Positions 8,834-17,829 of a stretch of 18,781 nucleotides of DNA are shown here, in pieces. This stretch comes from Hyphochytrium catenoides (Eukaryota; Sar; Hyphochytriomycetes; Hyphochytriales; Hyphochytriaceae). The notes under the pieces are model-generated. The model searched no databases. It saw only the letters and a list, made by a program, of their open reading frames with translations, and was not told the DNA's origin. Where the stretch lies: contig FLMG01004063.1 in the NCBI GenBank assembly GCA_900088475.1, positions 1 to 18,781 on the forward strand, written 5' to 3'. The translations under genes were made by a program, and so were the position numbers. How positions within the stretch are numbered: the first letter of the stretch is position 1; each line of letters begins with the position of its first letter.

Positions 8834-10426
8834 TCAAATCCAGACGGTGCTCTCATGACGTGATACGCTGGAGGAGTGTCTGTCATCTGTCATGTTTGTC
8901 GGCCGCTCTGTCATATCTGTGGGCCGCTCTGTCATATCTGTCGGTCTTTCAGTTGCTTCCGTTGGCCGCTCAGCTGGCTCACTCGTGACGTTTGGGCAAG
9001 AAGAGGGAAGAATTGGCATCTCTGAAGGCCTATCTCCTAACCCAGCTTTTTCTCTAGAAATCTCTCTTCCAATGGTTCTTAGCATAGCGGCAGCGAGCTC
9101 CGTTCCGGGTATCAACTTTTCATCTTCCGTTCCATCAGAAGCTCTTACAGACGCAGAAGACGATGCCCCACTGCCCATACGTGGTATTCCAGCAGAGGCA
9201 TCGCTCGAAGAAGGCGCTCCACTGGTACCTCTGGCGACGGACGGCCCACCTGAGCTGCTGCTGGCACCCCTAGCTGCAGGTAGTCCGCTGAGCCTATGTG
9301 TATCTGCGTAAGCGGAAGAGAGCTCACTTGGGTTGTAGATGGACGAAGAGGCAGAGGATCCTCTGGCCCACACACCTCCGGAGCCTGTGCTGCGTTGCGA
9401 AGAGCCCGATCCTTCTCGAGACACAGCCTGTAGAACCTGAACTCTTCGCCCACGATAAACGGACTGCCCATCGCTGTCTCTATCTTCACTCTTCACTATA
9501 ACAGCGGGTACGGGCGTCGCCAGGGTATGATAATCACCACTGCCGCCGCCGCCTTTTCTACTATGTGCTTGCCTCCGGGCCTCTCTCTTTCTCCGCCACG
9601 AAATCAGAAGAATGCAGCCACAAGAGGCCAGAGCGATTAATGTCCCAATGCCAATAGCAACGGCAGCGAGCACCGACAATCCGGCGCTAGTCGCAGACGC
9701 ACTTGATGAGGCCGCCTTTGACTGCGCAGTGCTATCAGCAGGCGCCTCAGTTGTTTCAGCTGTTGGAGCTTCACTTTTTGGCCCCGCATCACTCTCCCAA
9801 TCTTTCTGACCTCCAGCAGTAGTATTCGCTGCGGCGGAAGGAGTGGTAGATGGGCTGGCGTCTGGTGAGGGACCTTCATCCTTTTCCTGCTTCTCGGATA
9901 GAGTAGGAGCAGCAGGAGTGAGAGGCGTAGTAGGAGTAGGAGGAGTGGGTATGGCGCCATTGGTGCTAGCCCTCACGCTGTTAGCAAGTGCGGAGCATTT
10001 TCTCTCAATCGCCAGGACTTCAGCGGGTGAAGCCTTAAAGTTTCTCACAAGTTCTTGCCCAGAACATTGGCAGAAAACAGCGCTATCTCCTGCTTGTGGC
10101 CGCATGCCGTAGGCTCCAGGATTCTCTTGGCAGAAAGGCAGGTACGTCGAGTAGAAGCACTCTTGAAAGGGCTTGATGTCTCCTCCTGGGGCACTGGTGG
10201 TTGGAGCTTTGGCAACCCAGCACCGACATAGGTCCTGGGCCGCCACTTGGGGGTCATCGAAGAAGCCTTTAAACGCTGGTTCTGCAATGCCTAAGCAGGC
10301 AATATACGGGTCTTTACCCCCAGCCTGTTGTGCGGAGACGTAGGATAGATCTTTCCAGGCGGCAACAAGTAGAAGGGCCAGCCCTGAGGCAAGGAGGCGG
10401 CCTGCGGCATATCCTGTCTTCTCCAT
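8834..10426 (-). CDS. Single-pass surface protein B: eight-Cys ectodomain, Ser/Thr/Pro stalk, TM, Ser-rich tail
   Basis: Encodes 530 aa without introns. The signal peptide is residues 1 to about 32 (hydrophobic 7-24, small residues before Gln33). The ectodomain cysteines are at 44, 67, 69, 90, 99, 119, 121 and 144, matching the pattern of protein A. Residues 155-245 are a Thr/Pro/Ala/Ser stalk, probably O-glycosylated. The membrane span is about 249-276 and holds two cysteines (possible palmitoylation), followed by WRRKREARR. The tail is Ser/Gly-rich with a charged, helix-like stretch and ends with four copies of a seven-residue repeat (486-513). The ATG has A at -3 and G at +4. Same strand as protein A, whose gene lies 3.7 kb downstream. 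The tail is unrelated in sequence to that of A and lacks the zinc ribbon. Receptor- or sensor-like role inferred from layout only. Confidence 0.9.
   Translation of the reverse strand: MEKTGYAAGRLLASGLALLLVAAWKDLSYVSAQQAGGKDPYIACLGIAEPAFKGFFDDPQVAAQDLCRCWVAKAPTTSAPGGDIKPFQECFYSTYLPFCQENPGAYGMRPQAGDSAVFCQCSGQELVRNFKASPAEVLAIERKCSALANSVRASTNGAIPTPPTPTTPLTPAAPTLSEKQEKDEGPSPDASPSTTPSAAANTTAGGQKDWESDAGPKSEAPTAETTEAPADSTAQSKAASSSASATSAGLSVLAAVAIGIGTLIALASCGCILLISWRRKREARRQAHSRKGGGGSGDYHTLATPVPAVIVKSEDRDSDGQSVYRGRRVQVLQAVSREGSGSSQRSTGSGGVWARGSSASSSIYNPSELSSAYADTHRLSGLPAARGASSSSGGPSVARGTSGAPSSSDASAGIPRMGSGASSSASVRASDGTEDEKLIPGTELAAAMLRTIGREISREKAGLGDRPSEMPILPSSCPNVTSEPAERPTEATERPTDMTERPTDMTERPTNMTDDRHSSSVSRHESTVWI
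8891..8974 (-). repeat. 21-bp tandem repeat, four copies, inside surface protein B
   Basis: Four units at 8891-8911, 8912-8932, 8933-8953 and 8954-8974 encode variants of ERPTDMT. The two central protein copies are identical; outer copies have drifted. The unit is a multiple of three, so copy number can change without breaking the frame. Confidence 0.9.
9995..10297 (-). other. Eight-cysteine ectodomain of surface protein B
   Basis: Residues 44-144, spacing C-x22-CxC-x20-C-x8-C-x19-CxC-x22-C. Besides cysteines it shares with A an aromatic just before the first Cys (PYIAC against YYQSC), a Pro/Glu-rich patch around the fifth Cys, and the length of the whole module. Confidence 0.75.
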
Positions 10427-11386
10427 CGTTGCTGATGAGCTGTCTGGGGCTGTCCTCTAATGTAGCTTGTCCAGAAGACGCAGCTACAGGAGAGAATCGC
10501 GCCACCTGACTTTCAATAGTGGAGGAGAAAATAGAATGTCTGTTTAGGTCGATGCCGCAGCGTGCCTAACATTTCTATCTTGTCTTCTTGCCTCTCTTCG
10601 TTACCTCGAGACCGCCGGTTTACTGACTCTCCACACTTGTGCAGTCCCTATCACAATAAACATGTACAGCGACCTGACTCTGGCATCATCATCTATCCCT
10701 TCTCCGGCAGTACAGCTGCAGAAATTTGGTCTCTCCTAGCGATAGAAGTGCAGCTCTAGCTAGGGTTGACTACAATCTTAGGCCCGACAGTTGTTTCTAT
10801 TGTCGTCGCTCTCCTTCTTGGTCGTTCTTCTTCTGCCCACGCCTCTCCTCTCTTCCTTCACCCTTTGCCTCTCCCCGGTAGTTCTACGCTACTTCTTTAG
10901 ACAACAGCTTCTCTCAACCTCAATAATGATCTATCATTATCTTCGTCCTCCGCCCAGGCTGTTGCCAGCAAGATCAGAACTGAATCCTGCAGCTGCACGA
11001 GGACAGGAGGAGGTACAACGCACGGACCGAGGTCATTGAGCTCTTTCTTCCTATTTTATAAATCGTTGTGAAGCCTGGCCTTTATAGGTCACAATGTAGA
11101 GCCTAGGAGGCTCTCCAACCCCGAGGCAGCAGGCGTGGGACTCTGCCAGCGGGTGGCGATACTAAGAAAGGCGGCCTTCATGGTGATGGTCAAGGGTAAA
11201 ACAGTAGTCGAGGGAGGATAACGACAACAACGCAACGCCAGTCATAATGTAAGCGAGCAGGTTGTGTCGAGGAAAACGACAACTTTCTTCTTCTCACAGG
11301 TCGTTCTACTTTCTTATATACTCTCTCTTTCTCTCTTTCTCTCTCTCTCACGCTACTCTTTTCTTCACCCTTACTTTTTCCCTGTG
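10427..11386. other. Divergent intergenic region between surface protein B and the spliced gene
   Basis: No gene recognised. It must hold the promoters of both flanking genes. A TATAAAT-like element lies near 11055 and TATATAC near 11314, followed by a CT-rich leader (11318-11386) up to the ATG at 11387. Confidence 0.4.
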
Positions 11387-11953
11387 ATGTACGCCCTTAC
11401 AAGGATGTTCTGTCTTCCCTCTCTTCTTTCTCTTCGCTCTGTCTCCCATCAAACGCCTTCTGCGGCTCTGAGTGTCCTTGTATGATGTTTTTGAGTGCTC
11501 GTCTCCAGCCTGAGCTGCCGTGGTAGTGGCTGCAACTTAGCCGTGCGAATAAGAAAGATTGTCCATCTCCTCCTCAGTTGTGCCTAGAACTATTGGTAGT
11601 TAGTTACCCAGAATAGGTGTATCTTCCTCAGTAGATCGTTCACCTAGGGACGGCCATTATCCGGATTATTTTTAGGGAGACAGTGCCTGGGGAAGTGAAG
11701 ATCTCTCGCTAGAGGAACCGAGAACACAAAGGAGACAAGAACTGGTGGCTCGACGTAAGTCTGTGACATTTTTGTATGCCCTTACTCTCATTACTGCCTG
11801 ACTGAGTTGCCCTCCTCTTCTTTATGAATAGGAGGCACTGCTTCTCCTTACATCAAACCTAGATCCAGCACCATTGGAAGCTTCGCCCACATTTTTGCCA
11901 TGACCACGCAGTACTCACGCTGTGGAACTATGGCCCAGCCCGTAGACCTCTAG
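11387..11953 (+). CDS. Probable spliced gene, 120-aa protein with presequence-like N-terminus
   Basis: Hand-built model: exons 11387-11479, 11527-11595, 11676-11754 and 11832-11953, with introns of 47, 80 and 77 bases. All junctions keep the frame and the sum is 121 codons including TAG. The last intron is the best: GTAAGT donor, a CTGAC branch-like motif, then a pyrimidine tract and AATAG. The second intron ends after ATTTTTAG, and its donor may be GTAGTT or GTTAGT three bases on. The N-terminus (MYALTRMFCLPSLLSLRSV) is hydrophobic and Arg/Ser-rich without acids, like a mitochondrial presequence; a second ATG lies six codons in. The middle is acidic then Arg/Gln-rich, and the end includes SPYIKPRSSTIGSF. 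I do not recognise the family. A CT-rich leader precedes the start. It diverges from surface protein B. Exons 3-4 are surer than exons 1-2. Confidence 0.5.
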
Positions 11954-13048
11954 TTCCACTTGCTGTGTGAGCAGGGAGGAACTGTGGACAGGTAGCGTGA
12001 ATGTTGGGACACCGAGGGAGCATGCTGTGCACTGGACAGCACAGGGTAATAAGGAGGACCTGGCACTGGCACAAAGGGCACGCTCCGTCTTCAAAGATGA
12101 TGTTGACCAGAGAGAACTGAGAGGAGAGATCCTGCTCTGCATGTCTGCATGCCGTCATCAACGCCCTGACCTGAGCGTGCCAGAGATGGATTTGGACAGA
12201 GATGTGGGAGGACAGGACCATTAGGCGACATGTCCATGCGTCGTCTACCAGCTCTCTGTACTCTACTTAGTGGCTCTATTGGTCACCAGCTCCATAGACC
12301 GCGGACGGCCAAAGTGGAAGAAAGGCTCGCCTTCACGGGAGGAGAAGGAAGGAGGAGGGATAGTGGGACAGTTTTATGGTGCTGAACGTTGTGGCAAAGG
12401 GCAAAGGGCATGAACGCCACTTCTTACCTCGGTGTTCCGGTCTGATACCGGCAGGGGTGGGCTAATGGAGCTGCTAATGGCTGCCTCTCTAAGCTTTCAT
12501 CCCACGTGCCAGCGCAAGTAGAACCTCTATTGAAGATGGACGTCCTCCCTCTGTGAGAAGGTGCTCTGCGACAATAGCCTACGATAGTGTCCTTCCCTTT
12601 ATCACGCTTTAATAAAAGCTGGCTTCGTCCTCGTGCTCATGTTAAAATCTCCTGTCTCCAGTGGCAAGCTATTATTCTTCGCGTCCTATCTCTGTAGACC
12701 CACAAAGTACAATGCTTGCCACTGCGGATGGTGCATTATCTACAGCGATTGAACTATGGACTCCCCTTCTTCTTTTCAACACCATCGTCCTCCATCCCGT
12801 CATCTTAGGTGGCTTGCCTTCTTCGTGCACATGCTGCCGCTGCCGGAATAGCTAGAAACCTAAACGTTGTTACCTCTTAAACCTGCGTAGAGACTCAGTA
12901 AGCAGACAGTCTCCCTAGTGCGATTCGCGGATTGGTGGCCGTAACATGGAGCTGGTCTAACCACTACTGGAAGATGGAGTGCCGCCCAACCCAAGAAGAA
13001 CTAGCTCATCAGCTCTTCGTGAGTCCACGTAGTGGGCAAAATCTGGTC

Positions 13049-13067
13049 CCGATAAGGAGCTTATCGG
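13049..13067. repeat. Perfect 8-bp hairpin with 3-base loop
   Basis: CCGATAAG and CTTATCGG surround GAG. No role can be assigned. Confidence 0.7.
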
Positions 13068-13389
13068 CAAAGCGAGCGGGCTGCTTTAAGCGATCGGACG
13101 TAGTGGCATAAGTTGGAAAGAGGTTAGTACTACCCTGATTGATTGTACACAGTCCTTGATGAGGTCTCCTTCTTCCTCTCCCTCTCAGTCAGCTCCAACG
13201 AAGAACGCGGCGCGGCTTGCTACCTCAGTACACCTCTTCGTCTATCATTTGCTACTTTCTTCTTCTATTTTTTTTCTCCCTAGATTCTTGTCTGTCTCTC
13301 GTCGTCTTCGTCATCATCTTTTCCTTGACAATTTCCCGACAACTTCCGTCGTGGATGGCTACCTCCGCTGGTCTCCTCTACTAACTGTA

Positions 13390-13413
13390 CCATCTCTTGA
13401 TTGTGCTGAAGCT
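13390..13413. repeat. 24-bp near-repeat, copy 1
   Basis: Matches 13729-13752 at 22 of 24 positions, 339 bases apart, same orientation, with weaker similarity in the 30 bases before it. Confidence 0.75.
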
Positions 13414-13518
13414 AACTTTCCGTCATCATGAACTCCTTGTGCATAGTTGTTGGCGTATAACATGGTCCTTCAATGATGAAATCTCCATCAAGCTACCTTT
13501 GTAAGCTCACCACCCTCG

Positions 13519-13875
13519 TTACCACCATGTCTTCCACACACCAAAAGGACAGTTTTTGAAAGGAGGCTGTTGGCTCATCAGCTGCGCCGCGTGGTGGAAG
13601 ACTGCGGCGGCGATGGTCAGATTGTTAGTGTTTGGAAGAGCGGCGGCACTGCAAGAGTGTTTGTCGTCGGCATTGTGGAAGTTCTGTTCTCTAATTTTGG
13701 CCTTTGGTGGTCGCTGCAGGAAGTGGACCCATCTTTTGATTGTGCTGAATCTATGGACGGAGCCTCCTCCCTCAAGGAGCTCTCTTGGCACTGAACAAGG
13801 CATTGAAGAAGAACTTGACCGTAATGGAGCTATGTTCCAACCAGTTCCTTCCTTCGGCAATGTTCCCTTCTTCAT
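13519..13875 (-). CDS. Possible hypothetical protein, 118 aa
   Basis: ATG with A at -3, 118 codons, TAG-free frame with ordinary composition: a Ser-rich part, FSTIKRWVHFL near residue 44, then a basic segment and a His/Ala-rich end. No family recognised. The opposite strand is also open over almost the same bases, but only from a TTG and with a Trp/Cys-rich product, so the minus reading is preferred. Part of it (the FSTIKRW codons) is duplicated at 13390-13413. Confidence 0.3.
   Translation of the reverse strand: MKKGTLPKEGTGWNIAPLRSSSSSMPCSVPRELLEGGGSVHRFSTIKRWVHFLQRPPKAKIREQNFHNADDKHSCSAAALPNTNNLTIAAAVFHHAAQLMSQQPPFKNCPFGVWKTWW
13729..13752. repeat. 24-bp near-repeat, copy 2
   Basis: Second copy of the segment at 13390-13413. 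On the minus strand both copies encode FSTIKRW; on the plus strand PS(L/F)DCAE. Confidence 0.75.
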
Positions 13876-13912
13876 GGTTCTAGTAGACTTGAGGAACCAG
13901 GTGGGAAGATAG

Positions 13913-14307
13913 CAACGAACGACTGGGTTTCAGCTTCATGATCACTAAAGGACTGAAGAGTAGTGAAGAAGGAGGAAGCTTCCTCACGTTTGGGCTCCAC
14001 GACGCTGGCGAGGGAACGAACCAGGAAAGTTCTTTGCTGTTCAATGTATACTTCCATCGAGTTAGAAGTAGGACTCTACGGGGTGGCTGGCTTGGTGTGC
14101 GTTATCGTACCACTATATTGGCAGTCAGTCGGCGATGGCAGTCTCTTCCATAAGACAAATATCCACCGCTCGAGCAAGGCAGGCCCAGCCTACAGCTTCG
14201 CAATTCCCGTCACTGTCAACCCACCAACGCTCATCCCCTACAAGGAGTCCCTTGATAACGTTAGTCATCGCAAACGTCGTTAGGCCCTAGACTTCATCAT
14301 CATCATC
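13913..14307. other. 5' flank of the oxidoreductase
   Basis: A plus-strand frame from an ATG near 14046 to 14283 (79 codons) has a hydrophobic segment (VGLYGVAGLVCVIVPLYW) and ends 24 bases before the oxidoreductase ATG. Its ATG context is poor (T at -3). It may be an upstream ORF or chance. A CAT repeat directly precedes the oxidoreductase start. Confidence 0.25.
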
Positions 14308-14997
14308 ATGGTCAGGGCAACGAATATTGGCGTTCTCGGTTCCGGCCTCGTAGGTGAGACTCTCGCCAATGCATTCTTAGATGCTGGCTATAATGTCATG
14401 AGAGGGTCTCGGGACCCGTCCAAGTATCAAAAATGGCTAGAAGACCAATCGAGCATATCTGGCAGAGGAGCTTCAGCAAAAGCTGGGACGTTTAGTGAGG
14501 CTGCAGCGTTTGGCGATGTTGTTGTCCTGGCGGTCAAAGGTGAAGCAGCAGTCAGTGCTCTGGAACTTGCAGGCACAGAAGCGTTCAAAGGGAAGATCGT
14601 TATCGATACGACCAACCCTATCGCTGGGGAAGGCGTGCCTCCACATGGCGTGCTTCCATACTTCAGCTCCATCAACCACTCCCTCATAGAAGATCTTCAA
14701 GCTAAGTTCCCGGATGCTCACTTTGTAAAGGCATTCTCTAGCGTCGGACAAAATCTGATGTATAAGCCAAGACTTGAAGGCGGTCTACGCCCCACGATGT
14801 TCATCTGCGGCAACGATACCCAGGCGAAGGAGGTGGTCACAGCTATACTGAATGAGTTTGAGTGGGACGTGGAGGACTGTGGCTCTGTTGAAGCGGCGAG
14901 AGCCATAGAACCTTTGGCTATCCTTTGGTGCCTCCGTGGGTTCACCAAGAACGAATGGACGCATGCTTTCAAGCTCCTTCGTGCAGAGAAGTCTTGA
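14308..14997 (+). CDS. NADP-binding oxidoreductase, F420-oxidoreductase (pfam03807-like) family
   Basis: Complete, intron-less, 229 aa. Residues 7-17 hold the Rossmann dinucleotide loop (G11-S-G13-L-V-G16). G33-S34-R35 is the type of site that contacts the 2'-phosphate of NADPH. Further family landmarks are VVLAVK (72-77), IDTTNP (99-104), FVKAFSSVG (139-147) and the C-terminal stretch ARAIEPLAILWC, followed by the THAFKLL ending common in this family. Length is normal for the stand-alone family. The ATG has A at -3 and G at +4 and follows a CAT repeat. Members are often named NADPH-dependent F420 reductase, but eukaryotes generally lack F420, so the real substrate is unknown. Cytosolic, since no targeting signal is seen. 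Family call firm, reaction unknown. Confidence 0.92.
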   Translation: MVRATNIGVLGSGLVGETLANAFLDAGYNVMRGSRDPSKYQKWLEDQSSISGRGASAKAGTFSEAAAFGDVVVLAVKGEAAVSALELAGTEAFKGKIVIDTTNPIAGEGVPPHGVLPYFSSINHSLIEDLQAKFPDAHFVKAFSSVGQNLMYKPRLEGGLRPTMFICGNDTQAKEVVTAILNEFEWDVEDCGSVEAARAIEPLAILWCLRGFTKNEWTHAFKLLRAEKS

Positions 14998-15598
14998 GAT
15001 CGCCAGTCTTCATAGAATTATGCTGAGCAGCTGGTGGTAAGAACTATCGAAGTGGCGCTAAACTACTAGGGTTATCACCTCTTCTCACCATGACAACCAT
15101 GAGAGCCGGCGGTGGTGATGTCTATGTTTATGACGAGTCAAATAAAGGAGAATTCTTGATGATGATATACAGTTGTATTGCTCAGTAGTCCTCAAGGGAA
15201 ACTAGAGTCCATTGGCGAGCGTAAACTGACAAGGGCAGCCGCCGCCACAAGAAGGCAAAGTCAGCATCTGAAAGGGAGGAGACGGCCGCTCACGGCACAG
15301 AATCATTTCTCAATGTTCAAAAGGCGGCGATGAAGCATCATCTCCATTCCTCTTCCTGGTAATAGGATGACGGAAGACACGATCCTAGAGCAAGACTACT
15401 ACTGGCTGTCCTTGAAACATTGCCTCACCTGTTGGCGTACCCTCCGGAGTATCTGCAGACCGAGTGATGGTGGTATGTGAACTCTGTTCACTGCCCAGGG
15501 CAGGCTTTGCCGTCCAGAAGTCCACATATAGGGCGGGAGCCTATCACATCTACGAACTGTTATAACGATTGAAGGCATTGTTGACCCTCAAGTGTCTC
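14998..15598. other. Convergent intergenic region
   Basis: Lies between the stops of the oxidoreductase and the minus-strand spliced gene. Apart from the AATAAA at 15141 nothing is recognised. Confidence 0.4.
15141..15146 (+). terminator. Polyadenylation signal candidate for the oxidoreductase
   Basis: AATAAA lies 144 bases after the stop codon of the oxidoreductase, the only such hexamer close downstream on this strand. Confidence 0.45.
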
Positions 15599-16108
15599 TC
15601 AAGTTGTTTTGTCTACTCTTAGAAAAGTGTAGTCCGTTCTTAGAATGGCTAGAAGCTGGTAGTAGTATCGCCTCACAAGCCTATGTAGGAGGCAAACTTA
15701 CATCTGCTTCTTCCGCGCCCTTGAAATCAGTGAATTGGTCCACTCTTCTAAAGAGCTGATGATGAGCAATATCTTGCGTGGGTAGACCACCATCTGGGGT
15801 CTGGCGGTATAATGGAAGGTACCGGTAGACGCAACCCTGCCCTGTCTGCGCCGCATGCGCAAAAAGAGCTCTGAAAGGTCTATAGAAAAATACTGGCATC
15901 TGTGCTTCCCTGTCTCTCTCTCCATTTAGATATCGAGGGTGGTAGTGTAGGTGAAGTGTACAGCTGCAGTGTGATAGTGCTGCTGAAGGTATTGATGTCG
16001 CTTCTTCTCCTCAGCAACGAGCTTCGCCCTAAGCCACTCGAGTCGTCGACGGTCTCTAACAAAGCTAGCTAGAGGAAGGGACGTAACCTTCTTCATCAAG
16101 AAGATCAT
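15599..16108 (-). CDS. Probable spliced gene, 133-aa protein of unknown function
   Basis: Hand-built model on the minus strand: exon 1 16108-15962, exon 2 15899-15702, exon 3 15655-15599, with introns of 62 and 46 bases, all in phase 0. The donor after exon 2 is a canonical GTAAGT; the first donor is the weaker GTACAC. Exon 1 encodes a basic, helix-like stretch (DRRRLEWLRAKLVAEEKKR); exon 2 contains VYRYLPLYRQTPDGGLPTQD and LFRRVDQFTDFKG. No family recognised. Upstream, another GTAAGT at 16115-16110 preceded by a pyrimidine-rich acceptor at 16151 offers an alternative 5' exon (16116-16150) that also joins exon 1 in frame if spliced to 16068, so the start is uncertain. It converges with the oxidoreductase, stop to stop about 600 bases apart. 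Confidence 0.45.
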
Positions 16109-17829
16109 AACTTACGCCGTAGGCACAGGCTGTTTGTGATGAGACGTAAGCTGGATGAGAAGAGAAAGTCAATCAAGTAAGGTTCAGAATCGGCGGTGCG
16201 ATGAGGAATTATGACCCAGAGATGAAAGACGGAGGAATAGGAGAAAGACGTACATGTGATCTTCATTTTACGAGGTGCCAAGCTAATTTTAAACACCATC
16301 ATTGGAATAAATAATGGTCTTTGAAGACCGACAGGAGGACTAACACTACCGAACCGAACTTCAGTTGACCGTTGGCCGTGGTGGTGCAGACGACAAAAAA
16401 GACAAGAGAACCCATGAGGCCAAGCTAATAACGGCGGGGTGCTTCCAAGCAAGGACGAAATAAAAAAAAGAAATGTCCAGACGGAACGGCAATGCGTGAC
16501 GAAGATCCACGAAGAAGAGGTGGCTACAAGCTAGTCCATGTTCATTGAGCGATGACGCAAGCTGATGTCATGAGAAATGAAAGCAGCCGAGCCTCGGCTG
16601 AGCCCTGGCTCCTCCGCCTCTGACCAAGCTCCTCGATCTAAAACTAGGAAGAAGATGCAGTGTTGGCAGGAGGATACTTATCCCAGTCAGTCCGAGCATC
16701 CGAAGAATACTGAATGTTTTTTCTTTTTTCAAACCCCTGAGATCGACAGGTGAGCCGATCATTCCTGCGAGGATTAAAAGAAAGGATTGCGGCCAGTCTG
16801 CTGGCTGCTGCGGGTTGAATAATATCCTTCAATAATAGGGCGGGCGATTATCCTCTTCTTCCGCATTGGCCTGCAACCTTCTCTTCTGGATTCTCCTTGT
16901 GCTCCGCTATCTGTTATTCAGATCCATTGAATCCCTGCAATAGTTAGCAAGTCGTTCTTCTTCGCAGCTCTTCAAGGTGTTTCATAATAGTAACGAATAG
17001 GTTGATGATGACGTATGTCTTCTCCCAAGCCCAGGCTTCCGTCTTCGTCCTAGGGCAGAAAGGGTGCGGACCCTTTCTTCTTCTACTGTACGACTAGAAA
17101 ACCGAAAGAAGAGGCAGTCCAGAAGCTTCCATAATTGGGTCGATCCTCTCCTGATTTTTTCCTCTGAGAGTCCAGGATGCTCTCTTGTGATGGCATGATA
17201 AGGGTGATTGATGACAGACAATAAAGGTAAACTCAGTGACGTATGCGTGTTCCATCCTCTTCCATCCTCAGTCTGCTCCGCCTTTAGAACTATCTTTTGA
17301 TCGTTGCCTTCCAGACAGATTGAGTGTCCTGATCATAGGGAAAGGACCTCTCCTCTGAAGACGAGGGTGGGAAGAGGTCTTTTAACGTCCAAAGTTATTT
17401 AAGTCTTCTTCTATGTTGGCGGCTTGTCAGCTTACTCTCTTGATGACATCATTCACCATCATTGCAAGGCAGCTTCAGAGTGAAGGAGGGAAGTATCGAA
17501 AGGCAGCCCGAGTGATATAGAATGTGATCAGCACTCAGACCAGGGCTTATGTACAGCTCTTGCTTGCCAAGAAGTCGACCGTTGGGGGTGTTCAGACACC
17601 TTTCTACGCCTAACGAACCTTCTAAAAAGAAGGACATCGAGCTCCAGCCAATGAGAGAAGGGCAGAGGCGACGACAGATGTGTAAATATGGGAGCCACGC
17701 GCCACCATAAAGTTAGCGCGAGACCAAAGTCCTGAAAGTACGCTTTCAGAGATACTTGACAGAGGAAGGGACGAGAGCGACGCAGAGCCAGTCCATGTGG
17801 TGATAGGGCTCTGCTTCTACCTCTTCTGT
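16109..17829. other. Unresolved stretch
   Basis: Two minus-strand ATG frames have ordinary composition but no recognisable family: 16568-16762 (64 aa, basic, MIGSPVDLRGLKKEKTFSIL and following) and 17449-17637 (62 aa, MSFFLEGSLGVERCLNTPNG and following). A CCAAT box lies at 17648 and a 7-bp hairpin with a TACG loop at 17732-17749. The rest shows nothing clear. Confidence 0.25.

Larger units (their letters stand above)
11954..13518. other. Unresolved stretch with isolated exon-like frames
   Basis: Minus strand: an open stretch of about 68 codons from near 12630 to 12428 ends in GAG/GTAAGA and can join, after a 46-base intron, a short frame ending in TGA. Plus strand: a frame without ATG at 12661-12855 has a hydrophobic segment (LWTPLLLFNTIVLHPVILGGL), and a frame at 13156-13431 follows a strong pyrimidine acceptor. 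These conflict with each other and none yields a full gene by hand. Confidence 0.25.

Noticed and set aside
11928-12224. Overlapping open frames on both strands, about 85-97 codons
   Set aside because: Neither shows a recognisable domain or good start context, and part overlaps the end of the spliced gene at 11387-11953.
13556-13912. Plus-strand frame of 118 codons opposite the minus-strand candidate
   Set aside because: It begins at TTG, is rich in Trp and Cys, and mirrors the minus frame; the minus reading has an ATG with good context.
17732-17749. 7-bp hairpin with TACG loop
   Set aside because: Short and closed by G-C rather than C-G, so not the extra-stable UNCG form; no context supports a function.
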